Positions 1 through 7,352 of a stretch of DNA of 64,000 nucleotides are shown piece by piece. The stretch comes from Candidatus Saccharimonadota bacterium. Its GTDB lineage: Bacteria; Patescibacteriota; Saccharimonadia; Saccharimonadales; Saccharimonadaceae. The stretch spans positions 1-64,000 of the forward strand of contig JAECRG010000002.1 of the NCBI GenBank assembly GCA_015999875.1, given 5' to 3'. The number at the start of each line of letters is the position of its first letter. Within the stretch, counting starts at the first letter, position 1. The notes below the pieces were generated by a model. It was not told the DNA's origin. It made no database searches and was given only the letters and a program-made list of their open reading frames with translations. The position numbers and the translations under genes were made by a program.

Positions 1-200
1 CTGGTGTATCGATTGTGGCCACCTGCTGCATTGTCGAGTAGCTACGTTCGGAATGGATAAGCGCTGAAAGCATATTAAGCGCGAAGCCAACTTCAAGATT
101 AGATTTCCCTATGAGGACACTGAAAGACTATCAGTTTGATAGGTGCAAGGTGGAAGCATGGTAACATGTGTAGCTGAAGCATACTAACAGTCCCATTGCC
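1..200 (+). rRNA. 23S ribosomal RNA, 3' end (partial)
   Basis: The first 200 bases match the conserved 3' end of bacterial 23S rRNA, including the stretch reading cgttcggaatggataagcgc (about 48-67) and the following segment around gaagccaacttcaagatt. The 5' part lies outside the window. The mature 3' end is estimated at about 195-200 from the tactaac segment before a T-rich tract. It is followed on the same strand by 5S rRNA, the usual rrn order. Confidence 0.9.
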
Positions 201-419
201 TTTTTATGTCCTTATCATCAATGTTAATGCTTGCATTAACAGAGGTGATGAGGTAGACTTAACTAGTAATTGGTGTAAAGCAACACCAAATACACAGTCA
301 ATCAATAGACTCGTATTTTCACAAAATGGCAAGCACTCGTGTCCGTTTGGACATCGAAGCAAGGTTTCGAGAACCATCCTAGCGTTGTTATATCGACTAG
401 AAAGCGTCTCAAGCCTTAC
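201..419 (+). other. 23S-5S internal transcribed spacer
   Basis: Spacer of about 220 bases between 23S and 5S rRNA. It holds a perfect 9-bp hairpin near 222-241 (tgttaatgc / gcattaaca) and a shorter one around 273-290 (ggtgt / acacc). These are plausible processing stems for RNase III. No tRNA is recognisable. ORFs here are fortuitous. Confidence 0.6.
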
Positions 420-527
<108 letters not shown>

Positions 528-534
528 TTATAAG

Positions 535-566
535 AAGAGAGTCCTAATAGGGCTCTCTTTTTCTAT
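535..566 (+). terminator. rrn operon terminator
   Basis: A 9-bp stem (agagagtcc / gggctctct, one G-U pair) with a 5-nt loop is followed by a T run, 10 bases after 5S rRNA. Confidence 0.85.
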
Positions 567-774
567 TGAAATTTCTATTGAACATAACAGCCTGATGTTA
601 CTTATGATGTGGCAGCTCAAGTACTTAGTAGTTAAAAGATATATCCGCTAGCCGTGTTAAATAAAACGACATACGCAAGCTTTTGTAGAAAAGCCCTTGA
701 GGTAAAGCTACTTGTAAGCAACGTACGGGCACAGGAATGCAGGTACTCTTTTCCTGTAACGAAAACGGTATCCT

Positions 775-816
775 GCATGCCACAGGAGAGCTCGGAGGCC
801 CTCTCCTGTGGCATGC
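775..816. repeat. Perfect 16-bp inverted repeat, 10-nt loop
   Basis: gcatgccacaggagag (775-790) is the exact reverse complement of 801-816, separated by 10 bases. It has no T tract after it, so it is not a terminator by itself. An upstream atgcagg (738-744) can compete for pairing with part of the left arm region (cctgcat at 772-778), which would allow two alternative folds. Confidence 0.9.
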
Positions 817-887
817 GAGTTATGGCGGGCTTGTCACGGCGGTAAGTTGAGTACGATAGCTAGTAGGAACGTGACTATCTCGTATAA

Positions 888-923
888 AAAATGACCCATC
901 TCGCAGATCGGGTCATTTTTTTG
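888..923 (+). terminator. Intrinsic terminator of the 640-923 transcript
   Basis: Stem aaatgaccc / gggtcattt with an inner atct / agat helix, followed by seven T residues. There is no protein gene directly upstream, which is the main reason for suspecting a non-coding transcript. Confidence 0.75.
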
Positions 924-927
924 TGGT

Positions 928-988
928 GGAATGTATCTGTGTTTGTATACATCCTAACAGGTGCCACTGTTAGTTCATTGCTGAACTT
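928..988. other. Gene-free stretch with consecutive short hairpins
   Basis: Between the terminator at 923 and the promoter at 1059 there is no ORF of note. Two adjacent short hairpins are visible: taacag / ctgtta (955-972) and agttca / tgaact (972-987), preceded by a weaker atgta / tacat pairing. Their function is unknown. Confidence 0.3.
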
Positions 989-1058
989 ATATTCATAATA
1001 TCGCATAGCATGCATAAGTGCAATGGTTTTTTCACAACAAAAACGCTTATTGTAAATG

Positions 1059-1087
1059 TTGACAAAAAGCTCAAGCTATGTTATATT
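1059..1087 (+). promoter_or_regulatory. Promoter of the KGG gene
   Basis: Consensus -35 TTGACA (1059-1064), 17-base spacer, -10 TATATT (1082-1087). The predicted start near 1094 gives a leader of about 90 bases. Confidence 0.8.
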
Positions 1088-1182
1088 CAAAACGTACACA
1101 TATCACGTGTGAGGTATAAGCGAGGGTTTTCACTACATTAGTCATGTGGAAACCTTTTTAATTATGAGGAGAACTACCAGCG

Positions 1183-1401
1183 ATGGCAGGAACAGTTAAA
1201 GGCGGCAAAGCAGCTGCTGCAACCAACAAAGCAAAACACGGTAAAGATTTTTATGCACGTATCGGTGCTATGGGCGGCGTAAAGGGTCGTACCGGTGGCT
1301 TCGCCGCCAACCCTGAGCTAGCACGTATTGCTGGTGCCAAGGGTGGACGTATTTCACGTCGCCGTAAAAAAGATGCTGTAGAGACTGCAAAAGCAGCATA
1401 G
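1183..1401 (+). CDS. KGG-motif general stress protein
   Basis: A 72-residue, strongly basic, Gly/Ala-rich protein. It contains repeated GG motifs typical of the stress-induced KGG family: VKGGKAAA near the N-terminus, GAMGGVKGRTGGFAANPELA in the middle, and GAKGGRISRRRKK towards the C-terminus. Family members are induced by general stress or desiccation in other bacteria; the molecular role is not settled. The start at 1183 is supported by a GAGGAGA ribosome-binding site 7-8 bases upstream and by a consensus promoter at 1059-1087. The gene stands alone with its own terminator at 1419-1448, and its long leader suggests room for post-transcriptional control. No cysteines and no membrane segment. 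Confidence 0.8.
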   Translation: MAGTVKGGKAAAATNKAKHGKDFYARIGAMGGVKGRTGGFAANPELARIAGAKGGRISRRRKKDAVETAKAA

Positions 1402-1418
1402 TATCTACCTGTATAAAA

Positions 1419-1448
1419 AATAACCTCTCGCTATGAGAGGTTATTTTT
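1419..1448. terminator. Bidirectional terminator between the KGG gene and the zinc peptidase
   Basis: Stem aataacctctc / gagaggttatt with T-rich sequence on the right and A-rich on the left, so it can work for both converging genes. The right arm overlaps the stop codon of the minus-strand gene ending at 1441. Confidence 0.85.
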
Positions 1449-1908
1449 GTTGGGCGACAACACGCTGCACACCGACATCTATGCCGGTATTTGTTTGCCA
1501 ATTTGTCTGGCAGTGGGGGCAGTGATACTGGTGTTTGTGCTGTTCGAATCCGTTGCTTTGACAGGAAGGGCATGTGCTCTTGGCGTGGAGCCAGTCGCGA
1601 TAGGTGTCTAGCTGGGTTTCGACAAATTCTGACTCTATGACGATGTCGAATTGTGGCGCGAGCACAGTGGTGGCATGATGCCATGCTGAGTGTTCAAGTC
1701 GCAAGAGTTCGATATCACGAGTGTAGTTAGCGTGCCCCAGTATCCCATGGGCTGTTTCGTGAAGTAGTACCCATTCTGCGTGCGGTTCTCGTGGATTATA
1801 GTAGACAGTAGCTTCTTCGGATGACCAACGTGCTATTCTCCCCTCCGTAAATATGAGAGATGGGTAGTTATTTGCGAGCTGGTGTACTAGCGAGGATATC
1901 GCAGGCAT
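1441..1908 (-). CDS. ImmA/IrrE-like zinc metallopeptidase with C-terminal zinc ribbon
   Basis: A 155-residue protein starting MPAISSLVHQ. The motif HETAHGILGH near residue 50 is a HEXXH zincin site. The C-terminal third has two CxxC pairs (CPSC and CPHC) forming a probable zinc ribbon. No signal peptide, so it is probably cytoplasmic. HEXXH proteins of this size often cleave repressors or process toxins, but no target is visible. A longer reading frame exists to 1995; I chose 1908 because a GGAGG site sits 8 bases before that ATG. The gene overlaps the end of the upstream ROK kinase gene by about 40 bases, so the two are probably translationally coupled. Confidence 0.65.
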   Translation of the reverse strand: MPAISSLVHQLANNYPSLIFTEGRIARWSSEEATVYYNPREPHAEWVLLHETAHGILGHANYTRDIELLRLEHSAWHHATTVLAPQFDIVIESEFVETQLDTYRDWLHAKSTCPSCQSNGFEQHKHQYHCPHCQTNWQTNTGIDVGVQRVVAQQK

Positions 1909-2695
1909 AGTAATAACCTCCGTAGATGACGGCGTGTTCTGGATGACGAGCTTGAACAAAAGATGGACGAACGATGTGCGGGGGTAGGCGTTCATCGAGA
2001 AGCTTTACTAGCTGAGTATTGAAACGATCAAAATAAGTGCCAATGCTGCCGCCGATGATGATGACGTCTGGCTGAGTGATTGGAATAACTGCCAAAAAGC
2101 CTCTACTGATGCGATCGGCGATATGGTTCCAGGCGCGCTTGCTTTTGATATCACGCGCAAACTTGCCGTAAGTCTCTTTGATTGCGCGACCGCTAGCAAA
2201 GCTTTCCCATTCACGGACTCTACCGTCGAATTCTACGAGCGCATGACCTCCCTCGCTTGACTCAAGGCCTGGATCGATATGGCCACGAGAGATGAACCCC
2301 GTCCCAATACCCGTGCTAATAGTGACGTAGAGCGCGAAATCTGGCACAGGGTCAAGTAGTCGTGCCTCTGCAAGGCCTGCAAGATTGGCATCGTTTGCAA
2401 CATGAATCGGTGCTCCACCGAGGATTGACCCTAGTGCACTGCGCACATCAAAATTTTTCCAGCCAAGATTGCGACACCAACGTGCAACACCTTGATCGAT
2501 GATCCCAGGTAGCGCGATGACGATAATATCAACTTTTTTGTCAGCATACTCTGCCTCGAGAGTCTGTTTTAGGAGCTGCGTGTATTTGATGGGGTCATGG
2601 GGGGTGGGATAGACAATTTGTTTACCAATTTTACCCGCCTTCGTAAAAGACGAAATAAGCGTTTTTGTCCCTCCAGTATCCACCGTCACTATCAT
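1868..2695 (-). CDS. ROK-family sugar kinase (glucokinase-like)
   Basis: A 275-residue protein. The N-terminal phosphate motif DTGGTKT (residues 6-12), the ANDANLAGLAEA sugar-binding segment, the TISTGIGTGFI motif and EGGHALVEFDG place it in the ROK family of ATP-dependent hexose kinases. The usual ROK zinc motif with three cysteines (CxCGxxGCxE) after the GGH segment is absent, so this is a zinc-free variant. Substrate is not determinable; glucose or N-acetylated hexose are usual. The ATG is 7 bases after a TACACT -10 box (2703-2708 on the complement), suggesting an almost leaderless mRNA. It is the first gene of a two-gene minus-strand unit with the zinc peptidase. Confidence 0.8.
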   Translation of the reverse strand: MIVTVDTGGTKTLISSFTKAGKIGKQIVYPTPHDPIKYTQLLKQTLEAEYADKKVDIIVIALPGIIDQGVARWCRNLGWKNFDVRSALGSILGGAPIHVANDANLAGLAEARLLDPVPDFALYVTISTGIGTGFISRGHIDPGLESSEGGHALVEFDGRVREWESFASGRAIKETYGKFARDIKSKRAWNHIADRISRGFLAVIPITQPDVIIIGGSIGTYFDRFNTQLVKLLDERLPPHIVRPSFVQARHPEHAVIYGGYYYACDILASTPARK

Positions 2696-2741
2696 GTAAT
2701 CTAGTGTAGCATAGTTTAGAGGAGCAGAACGGCTAAAAATC

Positions 2742-2770
2742 TTGCATATTATAGTAAAATAGAGTATAAT
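2742..2770 (+). promoter_or_regulatory. Promoter of the LPTTG-type membrane protein gene
   Basis: -35 TTGCAT (2742-2747), 17-base spacer, perfect -10 TATAAT (2765-2770). Confidence 0.75.
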
Positions 2771-2809
2771 ATAGCAAAGTACTTTAGTGTGAGGAAGGTG
2801 ATAGAGAAG

Positions 2810-3304
2810 ATGCAGTATTCAGCACAGCGACAGTCGGGTTCAGCAATAGTCTACGTGATAGTAGGTGTGTTGTTGACTGTGGTTGCTATCGGTGCAATTA
2901 TCGTGGCCCAAAACCGCGGTGGCGAACAAATAGCTACACGTCCAATTACCGAGGCACCTCAGACACAAGGTGGTGATGCTGAATCTAATCCTCCCAAACA
3001 AACTGAAGAAGAAAAGCAACAGCAGGCACAAAAAGAGGCAGCTGACAAAAAAGCCGCTGAAGATAAGGCTGCCGCGGACGCTGCCGCTAAAAAACAAGCC
3101 GAGGATGAGAAGGCCGCGGAGACTGCACAGCAGCAAGCCGCAGCAGCTGCAAGTCCAATGGCTCGCACTGGTGGCGCCGTGGCACAATCGGCGAATAATT
3201 TGCCAACCACTGGGCCGGTTGAAGATACGCTCAGTATGGTGATAGGCCTTACGGCAATCCTTGGTGCAGGCTATTTTTACTACCACTTTGGCCGTCGCGG
3301 CTAG
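2810..3304 (+). CDS. Membrane-anchored protein with Ala/Glu/Lys-rich stalk and LPTTGP C-terminal signal
   Basis: A 164-residue protein. Residues about 10-33 form a hydrophobic signal/anchor helix (IVYVIVGVLLTVVAIGAIIV). The middle (about 55-120) is a low-complexity Gln/Glu/Lys/Ala helix, probably a coiled stalk. The C-terminus has LPTTGP, a hydrophobic helix and a short basic tail (GRRG), the layout of a sortase-type sorting signal. I chose the ATG at 2810 over a GTG at 2789 because the GAGGAAGG ribosome-binding site lies between them. No sortase gene is in the window. An antisense ORF over the stalk is a composition artefact. Likely surface-exposed; function unknown. Confidence 0.65.
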   Translation: MQYSAQRQSGSAIVYVIVGVLLTVVAIGAIIVAQNRGGEQIATRPITEAPQTQGGDAESNPPKQTEEEKQQQAQKEAADKKAAEDKAAADAAAKKQAEDEKAAETAQQQAAAAASPMARTGGAVAQSANNLPTTGPVEDTLSMVIGLTAILGAGYFYYHFGRRG

Positions 3305-3306
3305 TT

Positions 3307-3335
3307 TTGACTAATCTTATCTCTTGAGGTACAAT
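3307..3335 (+). promoter_or_regulatory. Promoter of rpsA
   Basis: -35 TTGACT (3307-3312), 17-base spacer, -10 TACAAT (3330-3335). The predicted start at about 3342 leaves a leader of about 105 bases before rpsA. Confidence 0.7.
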
Positions 3336-3382
3336 GGTATATAGTTTTAGAGTCTTTTTGTAAGATCTAGAAAATAGCAACG

Positions 3383-3425
3383 TAAGGAAGGAGAATGATG
3401 GATGATCTACCTCTCTCGTAGGTAG
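3383..3425 (+). promoter_or_regulatory. rpsA leader: 8-codon ORF with strong Shine-Dalgarno plus small hairpin
   Basis: AAGGAAGGAG (3383-3392) is the best ribosome-binding site in the leader, yet it precedes a tiny ORF, ATG 3395 to TAG 3419-3421 (MMDDLPLS), not rpsA. The ctacc (3407-3411) / ggtag (3421-3425) arms can form a hairpin across its stop. The rpsA ATG lies 25 bases further on with no Shine-Dalgarno. This may be a regulatory leader for S1 autocontrol. That is inference. Confidence 0.45.
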
Positions 3426-3446
3426 TTTCGTTTGTCACATCACATT

Positions 3447-4523
3447 ATGGCACAAGCCACTATTACCATGGATGAACTGCTCGCTGGCGCCGATGCCGGT
3501 GCTAAGCAGCTCACAGCCGGTGAAGTTACCACTGGTACAGTATTAAGCGTAAAGAAACACGAAGTGCTTATTGATCTTGGCGCTCAGGGCGTTGGATATG
3601 TCCCACGTCGTGAAGTAGGTTTCTCTCGTAGCCTTGCTGAAGGCGACGAAGTAACGGCTAGCGTTGTCGATACAGAACTCGATAACGGTATGTCACTACT
3701 GAGTCTTCGCAAAGCCGCAAAAGATCGCGGATGGGAAGAAGTTGCAGTCAAGCTTGAAGCTGGCGAAATTATTTCTGTCGCACCATACGATGCAAACCGT
3801 GGCGGTCTGCTCGTAGAATACGAAGGTGTTCGCGGTTTCTTGCCTGTATCACAGCTATCTGCAGAGCATTATCCACGCGTCGGCTCAAGCGATAAGGATG
3901 AGATTTTGCAACGCCTTAATAGTCTCGTCGGTAAAGACCTCAATGTCCGCATTCTCGATGCCGACCGCAAAGCCAACAAGCTGATCTTTTCTGAAAAAGA
4001 AGCAGTCAAAGACGGCCTCGCAGCACGATTCGAGAAACTTGCTATAGGTGACGCGGTAACTGGTGTAGTAACTGGCGTAGTTGACTACGGCGCATTCGTC
4101 AATGTCGACGGTATCGAAGGGCTTATTCATATTTCGGAAATCAGCTGGGAACGTGTAAACAACCCATCTGACTACGTGAAAGTCGGTCAGACCATCGAAG
4201 CGAAGATTATCGCTATCGATAAAGACCGCCTTAGCCTTAGTATGAAACAGCTTACACAAGATCCATGGTTGACCGAAGTAGATAAGTTTACAAAGGGCGA
4301 CAAAGTTGAAGGCACTGTGACGCGCATCACACCATTTGGTGCATTTGTGCAGATCAGCCCAGCTATTGAAGCGCTTGTTCATATCTCTGAACTTGGTGGT
4401 GGCAATGATGCCGATCCAGAAAAAGTCTTCACGCTAAATGAACGCAAAGATTTCGTTATCCTCGATATCGATAAAGATAATCGCAAGATATCTCTTAGCC
4501 TCGGCGACAAAAAGACCAAATAA
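3447..4523 (+). CDS. rpsA: 30S ribosomal protein S1 (bS1)
   Basis: A 358-residue protein with four S1/OB-fold RNA-binding repeats at about residues 25-90, 105-180, 200-270 and 285-353. The repeats at 200-270 and 285-353 show the classic GxFGAFV / LIHISEIS signatures (VDYGAFVNV...GLIHISEISW and TPFGAFVQI...ALVHISEL). Shorter than the six-repeat E. coli protein, like many non-proteobacterial forms. S1 helps the 30S subunit bind structured or Shine-Dalgarno-poor mRNA. The ATG at 3447 (MAQATITMDE) has no ribosome-binding site; a TTG at 3432 and an internal ATG at 3468 are alternatives. Followed by infB 64 bases downstream, possibly co-transcribed. Confidence 0.93.
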   Translation: MAQATITMDELLAGADAGAKQLTAGEVTTGTVLSVKKHEVLIDLGAQGVGYVPRREVGFSRSLAEGDEVTASVVDTELDNGMSLLSLRKAAKDRGWEEVAVKLEAGEIISVAPYDANRGGLLVEYEGVRGFLPVSQLSAEHYPRVGSSDKDEILQRLNSLVGKDLNVRILDADRKANKLIFSEKEAVKDGLAARFEKLAIGDAVTGVVTGVVDYGAFVNVDGIEGLIHISEISWERVNNPSDYVKVGQTIEAKIIAIDKDRLSLSMKQLTQDPWLTEVDKFTKGDKVEGTVTRITPFGAFVQISPAIEALVHISELGGGNDADPEKVFTLNERKDFVILDIDKDNRKISLSLGDKKTK

Positions 4524-4587
4524 CAACGTACGGCAACTATAGCCATACATCGCACGAGTACGTCACTCGGCAGAAAGGAGTTTCACA

Positions 4588-6366
4588 ATGCAAGAAAAAA
4601 TCGTCACAATCGGTGATTCAATCACAGTAGGCGAGCTTGCTGAGACGCTGCATCTGTCGGTGACGACGCTCGTTGGCGAGCTGTTCAAAAATGGTATCGC
4701 TGCCACGATCAATCAACGTATTGATTTTGAAACAGCTACTATCATCGTTGAAGAACTCGGCATCGATGCACAACTTGAACGCAAAGCTGACACAGGTGAA
4801 GGGGAGGTAGTTACCCGGCCTGTTTACGAAGTATCGGCAAATGCTTCTGAGCGCCCACCTATCGTCGCAGTTATGGGACACGTTGATCACGGCAAGACAA
4901 GTCTTCTTGATGCTGTACTCGACAACAAAACCGCCGAAGGTGAAGCGGGCGGTATCACGCAGCATATTAGTGCGTATCAGACCGTACGTGATGGCCGTGC
5001 AATTACACTACTTGATACGCCTGGTCATGAAGCTTTCGCAGCACTTCGTCAACACGGCGCAGTGCTGACAGATGTCGTGATTATAGTTGTGGCAGCGGAT
5101 GATGGTGTGAAGCCGCAGACTATCGAAGCAATTCGTTTTGCCCGTAACGCAAACGCTAAAATTATCGTTGCTATTAATAAGATGGACAAAGAGACGGCCA
5201 ATCCGCAACTCGTGAAGACGCAGCTGGCGACTGAGCATAATCTCAATCCAGAAGAGTGGGGTGGTGACACGATTATGGTAGAAGTGAGTGCCAAGACACG
5301 CGCTGGCCTCGACAAGCTACTCGACAACGTGCTGCTCATTGCTGACCTCGAAGAGCTTAAGGCGGATACGGATGTACCTGCACAGGGTCTTGTTATTGAA
5401 GCGCATATGGAAACAGGCAAGGGCTCCGTTGTTGGGCTACTTATTGAGCAGGGTGAACTTAAGCCGGGGCACTTTATGGTCGCAGGTTCAACATACGGTA
5501 AGGTTCGTACGCTACTCGACTTCAAGGGCGGTGCACTCAAGGCCGCAGGCCCGTCAACACCAGTTACGGTGACAGGCTTTAAAGAGCTGCCACAATTTGG
5601 TGATACATTCGTGGTTGTGAAAAACGAAAAGATTGCTCGCGCGATGTCTGAGCAGGCGCGTATCGAGCGCGAGAAAGCTGCGGCTAGTACCAACGTGACG
5701 GGCGCAGATCTCCTCAAGATGATGACTCAGCAGCATGAAGCAGAGGCATTTAACGTGATTGTTAAGGCCGACGTGCAAGGTTCTCTAACCTCGGTGATGG
5801 ATAGTCTGCGACTTGTTGATACTAACGGCGCGGTTACGCTCCGTATCATCGGTAGCGGTGTAGGCAATATATCAGAAAACGATGTGCGCCTTGCTGCGGA
5901 TGAGCATACGATTATTTATGGCTTCAACGTCGATTTATCTCCTGCTGTGAAACAGCTAGCTGCTCGCGACAAAGTTCAGATTCGTCTCTATAAGGTTATC
6001 TACGAATTGCTCGACGATGCTCGTGAATCTATGGAATCGCTACTTGCGCCTGAAGTCGTGGAGACACAGATCGGTACACTCACGATTAAGGGTGTATTCC
6101 GCACCACCAAAGAAGAGATTATCGCCGGTGGTGAAGTGACGCACGGCAAAGCTATGGCAGGACTACTTACGCGCGCAACTCGCGGTGATGAAGTACTAGC
6201 TGAGATGGAACTCACGAAAGTTCAAAGGCAGCAACAAGAAGTTAAAGAGGTATTCGAGGGCGACATGTGTGGCCTTAGTCTCAAAATTACCAAGAAGGTC
6301 TTGCTTGAAGAGGGTGATAAGCTTGAGTTCTTCACTCGTGAACTCGTGAAACGTACGCTAAGCTAG
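4588..6366 (+). CDS. infB: Translation initiation factor IF-2
   Basis: A 592-residue GTPase that places initiator tRNA on the 30S subunit. A short IF2-N domain (about 1-55) leads straight to the G domain, with G1 GHVDHGKTS (about 96-104), switch II DTPGHEAF and NKMD specificity motif. Domains II, III and the C-terminal tRNA-binding domain follow. The long variable N-terminal extension of E. coli IF-2 is missing, giving a compact form. The start at 4588 has an AAAGGAG site 7 bases upstream. It lies directly after rpsA. The nusA-rbfA context common elsewhere is absent. Confidence 0.97.
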   Translation: MQEKIVTIGDSITVGELAETLHLSVTTLVGELFKNGIAATINQRIDFETATIIVEELGIDAQLERKADTGEGEVVTRPVYEVSANASERPPIVAVMGHVDHGKTSLLDAVLDNKTAEGEAGGITQHISAYQTVRDGRAITLLDTPGHEAFAALRQHGAVLTDVVIIVVAADDGVKPQTIEAIRFARNANAKIIVAINKMDKETANPQLVKTQLATEHNLNPEEWGGDTIMVEVSAKTRAGLDKLLDNVLLIADLEELKADTDVPAQGLVIEAHMETGKGSVVGLLIEQGELKPGHFMVAGSTYGKVRTLLDFKGGALKAAGPSTPVTVTGFKELPQFGDTFVVVKNEKIARAMSEQARIEREKAAASTNVTGADLLKMMTQQHEAEAFNVIVKADVQGSLTSVMDSLRLVDTNGAVTLRIIGSGVGNISENDVRLAADEHTIIYGFNVDLSPAVKQLAARDKVQIRLYKVIYELLDDARESMESLLAPEVVETQIGTLTIKGVFRTTKEEIIAGGEVTHGKAMAGLLTRATRGDEVLAEMELTKVQRQQQEVKEVFEGDMCGLSLKITKKVLLEEGDKLEFFTRELVKRTLS

Positions 6367-6381
6367 GCGTAAGGGCTTTAA

Positions 6382-6410
6382 TTGGTAAAACTAGACACGT
6401 CGTATATAAT
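6382..6410 (+). promoter_or_regulatory. Promoter of the first DUF5663-like gene
   Basis: -35 TTGGTA (6382-6387), 17-base spacer, perfect -10 TATAAT (6405-6410), 31 bases before the ATG at 6442. Confidence 0.7.
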
Positions 6411-6441
6411 AGACCTAAGAACGTATACGTAAGGAGACTCA

Positions 6442-6885
6442 ATGTTTCAGCTAGATGACAAATTTTTGCAAGATGTAGGCCTAGACCAGCTACCACCAGA
6501 TCAGAAACAAGCTTTTTTGGAGCAAGTATATGCATCGCTCGAAGAGCGAGTCGGTGTACGACTCAGTGAGGGTCTTAGTGATGCCCAGCTCGAAGAGTTT
6601 GAAGGTATTATAGATCGCAAACAAGACAAGATTGACGCATGGCTTGCGGCGTATGCGCCGCAGTATGCAGCTGATCCAATTTTCCAGCGTATTCAGCAAG
6701 CGACAGGATTACAGCCAAATGACTTGGCTTTACGCTCTGAGTTTGCGGCTACCAAGTGGTTAGAAGTAAACAGGCCGAATTATCGAGATGTTGTGGCGCA
6801 AGTTATGAACGAGCTTAAGGCGGAAATTACCCAAAACCGCGAAGCAATTCTCGGAACGGTGCAACAGCCGCCTGCGGCTGTCTAG
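6442..6885 (+). CDS. DUF5663-like protein
   Basis: A 147-residue soluble, acidic, all-helical protein. The segment from LPPDQKQAFLEQVYASLEE through LSEGLSDAQLEEFEGIID resembles DUF5663, a small helical domain I associate with candidate phyla; this assignment is from memory of the pattern and needs a profile search. Function unknown. It has a clear AAGGAG site 7 bases before ATG, its own promoter and a strong terminator at 6906-6943. The next gene encodes a shorter relative (compare LSDAQLEEFEGIID with MSDDQIDQFNVLMD), so the pair looks like a local duplication. Confidence 0.6.
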   Translation: MFQLDDKFLQDVGLDQLPPDQKQAFLEQVYASLEERVGVRLSEGLSDAQLEEFEGIIDRKQDKIDAWLAAYAPQYAADPIFQRIQQATGLQPNDLALRSEFAATKWLEVNRPNYRDVVAQVMNELKAEITQNREAILGTVQQPPAAV

Positions 6886-6905
6886 CCACGTTCATCTACC
6901 GAAAC

Positions 6906-6943
6906 AAAACTAAAAGTGCCTGAGAGGCACTTTTAGTTTTGCC
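6906..6943. terminator. Strong terminator after the first DUF5663-like gene
   Basis: A perfect 16-bp stem (6906-6921 with 6925-6940) and a very short loop, with A-rich left and T-rich right flanks. Confidence 0.9.
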
Positions 6944-7041
6944 ATGTGCTTCTAGTGGGTAGAAGAATTTATAATTTGTTGTATAATTTTAATCTGTATG
7001 TTACATTTGGAGATAGATTCAAAAATAAAAAAAGAGAAAAA

Positions 7042-7347
7042 ATGGAAAATCAACTTACGCCCTTTGTCGATACATTGCTCAAAGATAAGAATTTATCAGG
7101 TATGACACAGGAAGTGTTCAATCAACTACGCCATGATTTGGTGCGAGATTTGCGTCATCAGATTGATAGGGCGTTAATCGACGCTATGAGCGATGATCAG
7201 ATCGACCAATTCAATGTACTGATGGATGATCCGGGTGCTACTGGTGAAGCGTTGCAGCAGTTTGTAGCTGATACAGGTATCGATAGTGCTGCAATTATAG
7301 CTACCACTATGTCTCAGTTTCGTGCATATTACCTAGGAGAGGCATAA
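7042..7347 (+). CDS. DUF5663-like protein, second copy
   Basis: A 101-residue helical protein starting MENQLTPFVD. It is homologous by eye to the 147-residue protein encoded just upstream (QIDRALIDAMSDDQIDQFNV segment against the LSEGLSDAQLEEFEG segment). I chose this ATG over a frame extension to 6946 because the extension would run back into the terminator and has no ribosome-binding site. The upstream sequence is A-rich (aaaaaaagagaaaaa), with only a weak Shine-Dalgarno. A TATAAT lies at 6982-6987 without a good -35. The 1158-residue gene starts 5 bases after this stop, so they probably form an operon. Confidence 0.6.
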   Translation: MENQLTPFVDTLLKDKNLSGMTQEVFNQLRHDLVRDLRHQIDRALIDAMSDDQIDQFNVLMDDPGATGEALQQFVADTGIDSAAIIATTMSQFRAYYLGEA

Positions 7348-7352
7348 AACAG

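Larger units (their letters stand above)
640..923 (+). ncRNA. Candidate structured non-coding RNA, unknown family
   Basis: This gene-free stretch shows no convincing coding sequence. It carries a perfect 16-bp hairpin (775-816), a second pairing option (gtcacg near 833 with cgtgac near 870) and ends in a good intrinsic terminator at 888-923. It might be a small stable RNA after the rrn operon. I checked it against signatures of RNase P RNA (gaggaaagtcc, acagaa), tmRNA ends and the SRP tetraloop region and found none. 6S RNA cannot be excluded. The 5' end is a guess. Confidence 0.35.

Noticed and set aside
775-816. Inverted repeat as IS element end
   Set aside because: No transposase frame or target-site duplication nearby; the arms form one hairpin with a 10-base loop.
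1095-1110. CACGTG-containing stretch as a parS site
   Set aside because: Flanks do not match the TGTTTCACGTGAAACA consensus and it is far from parAB.
2840-3286. 148-residue antisense ORF over the LPTTG-type protein gene
   Set aside because: It mirrors the low-complexity Ala/Lys/Glu codons, has no ribosome-binding site, and the plus-strand gene has promoter, signal helix and sorting signal.
5049-5717. 222-residue antisense ORF inside infB
   Set aside because: Ser/Thr/Ala-rich translation from codon bias of infB on the other strand; infB is certain.
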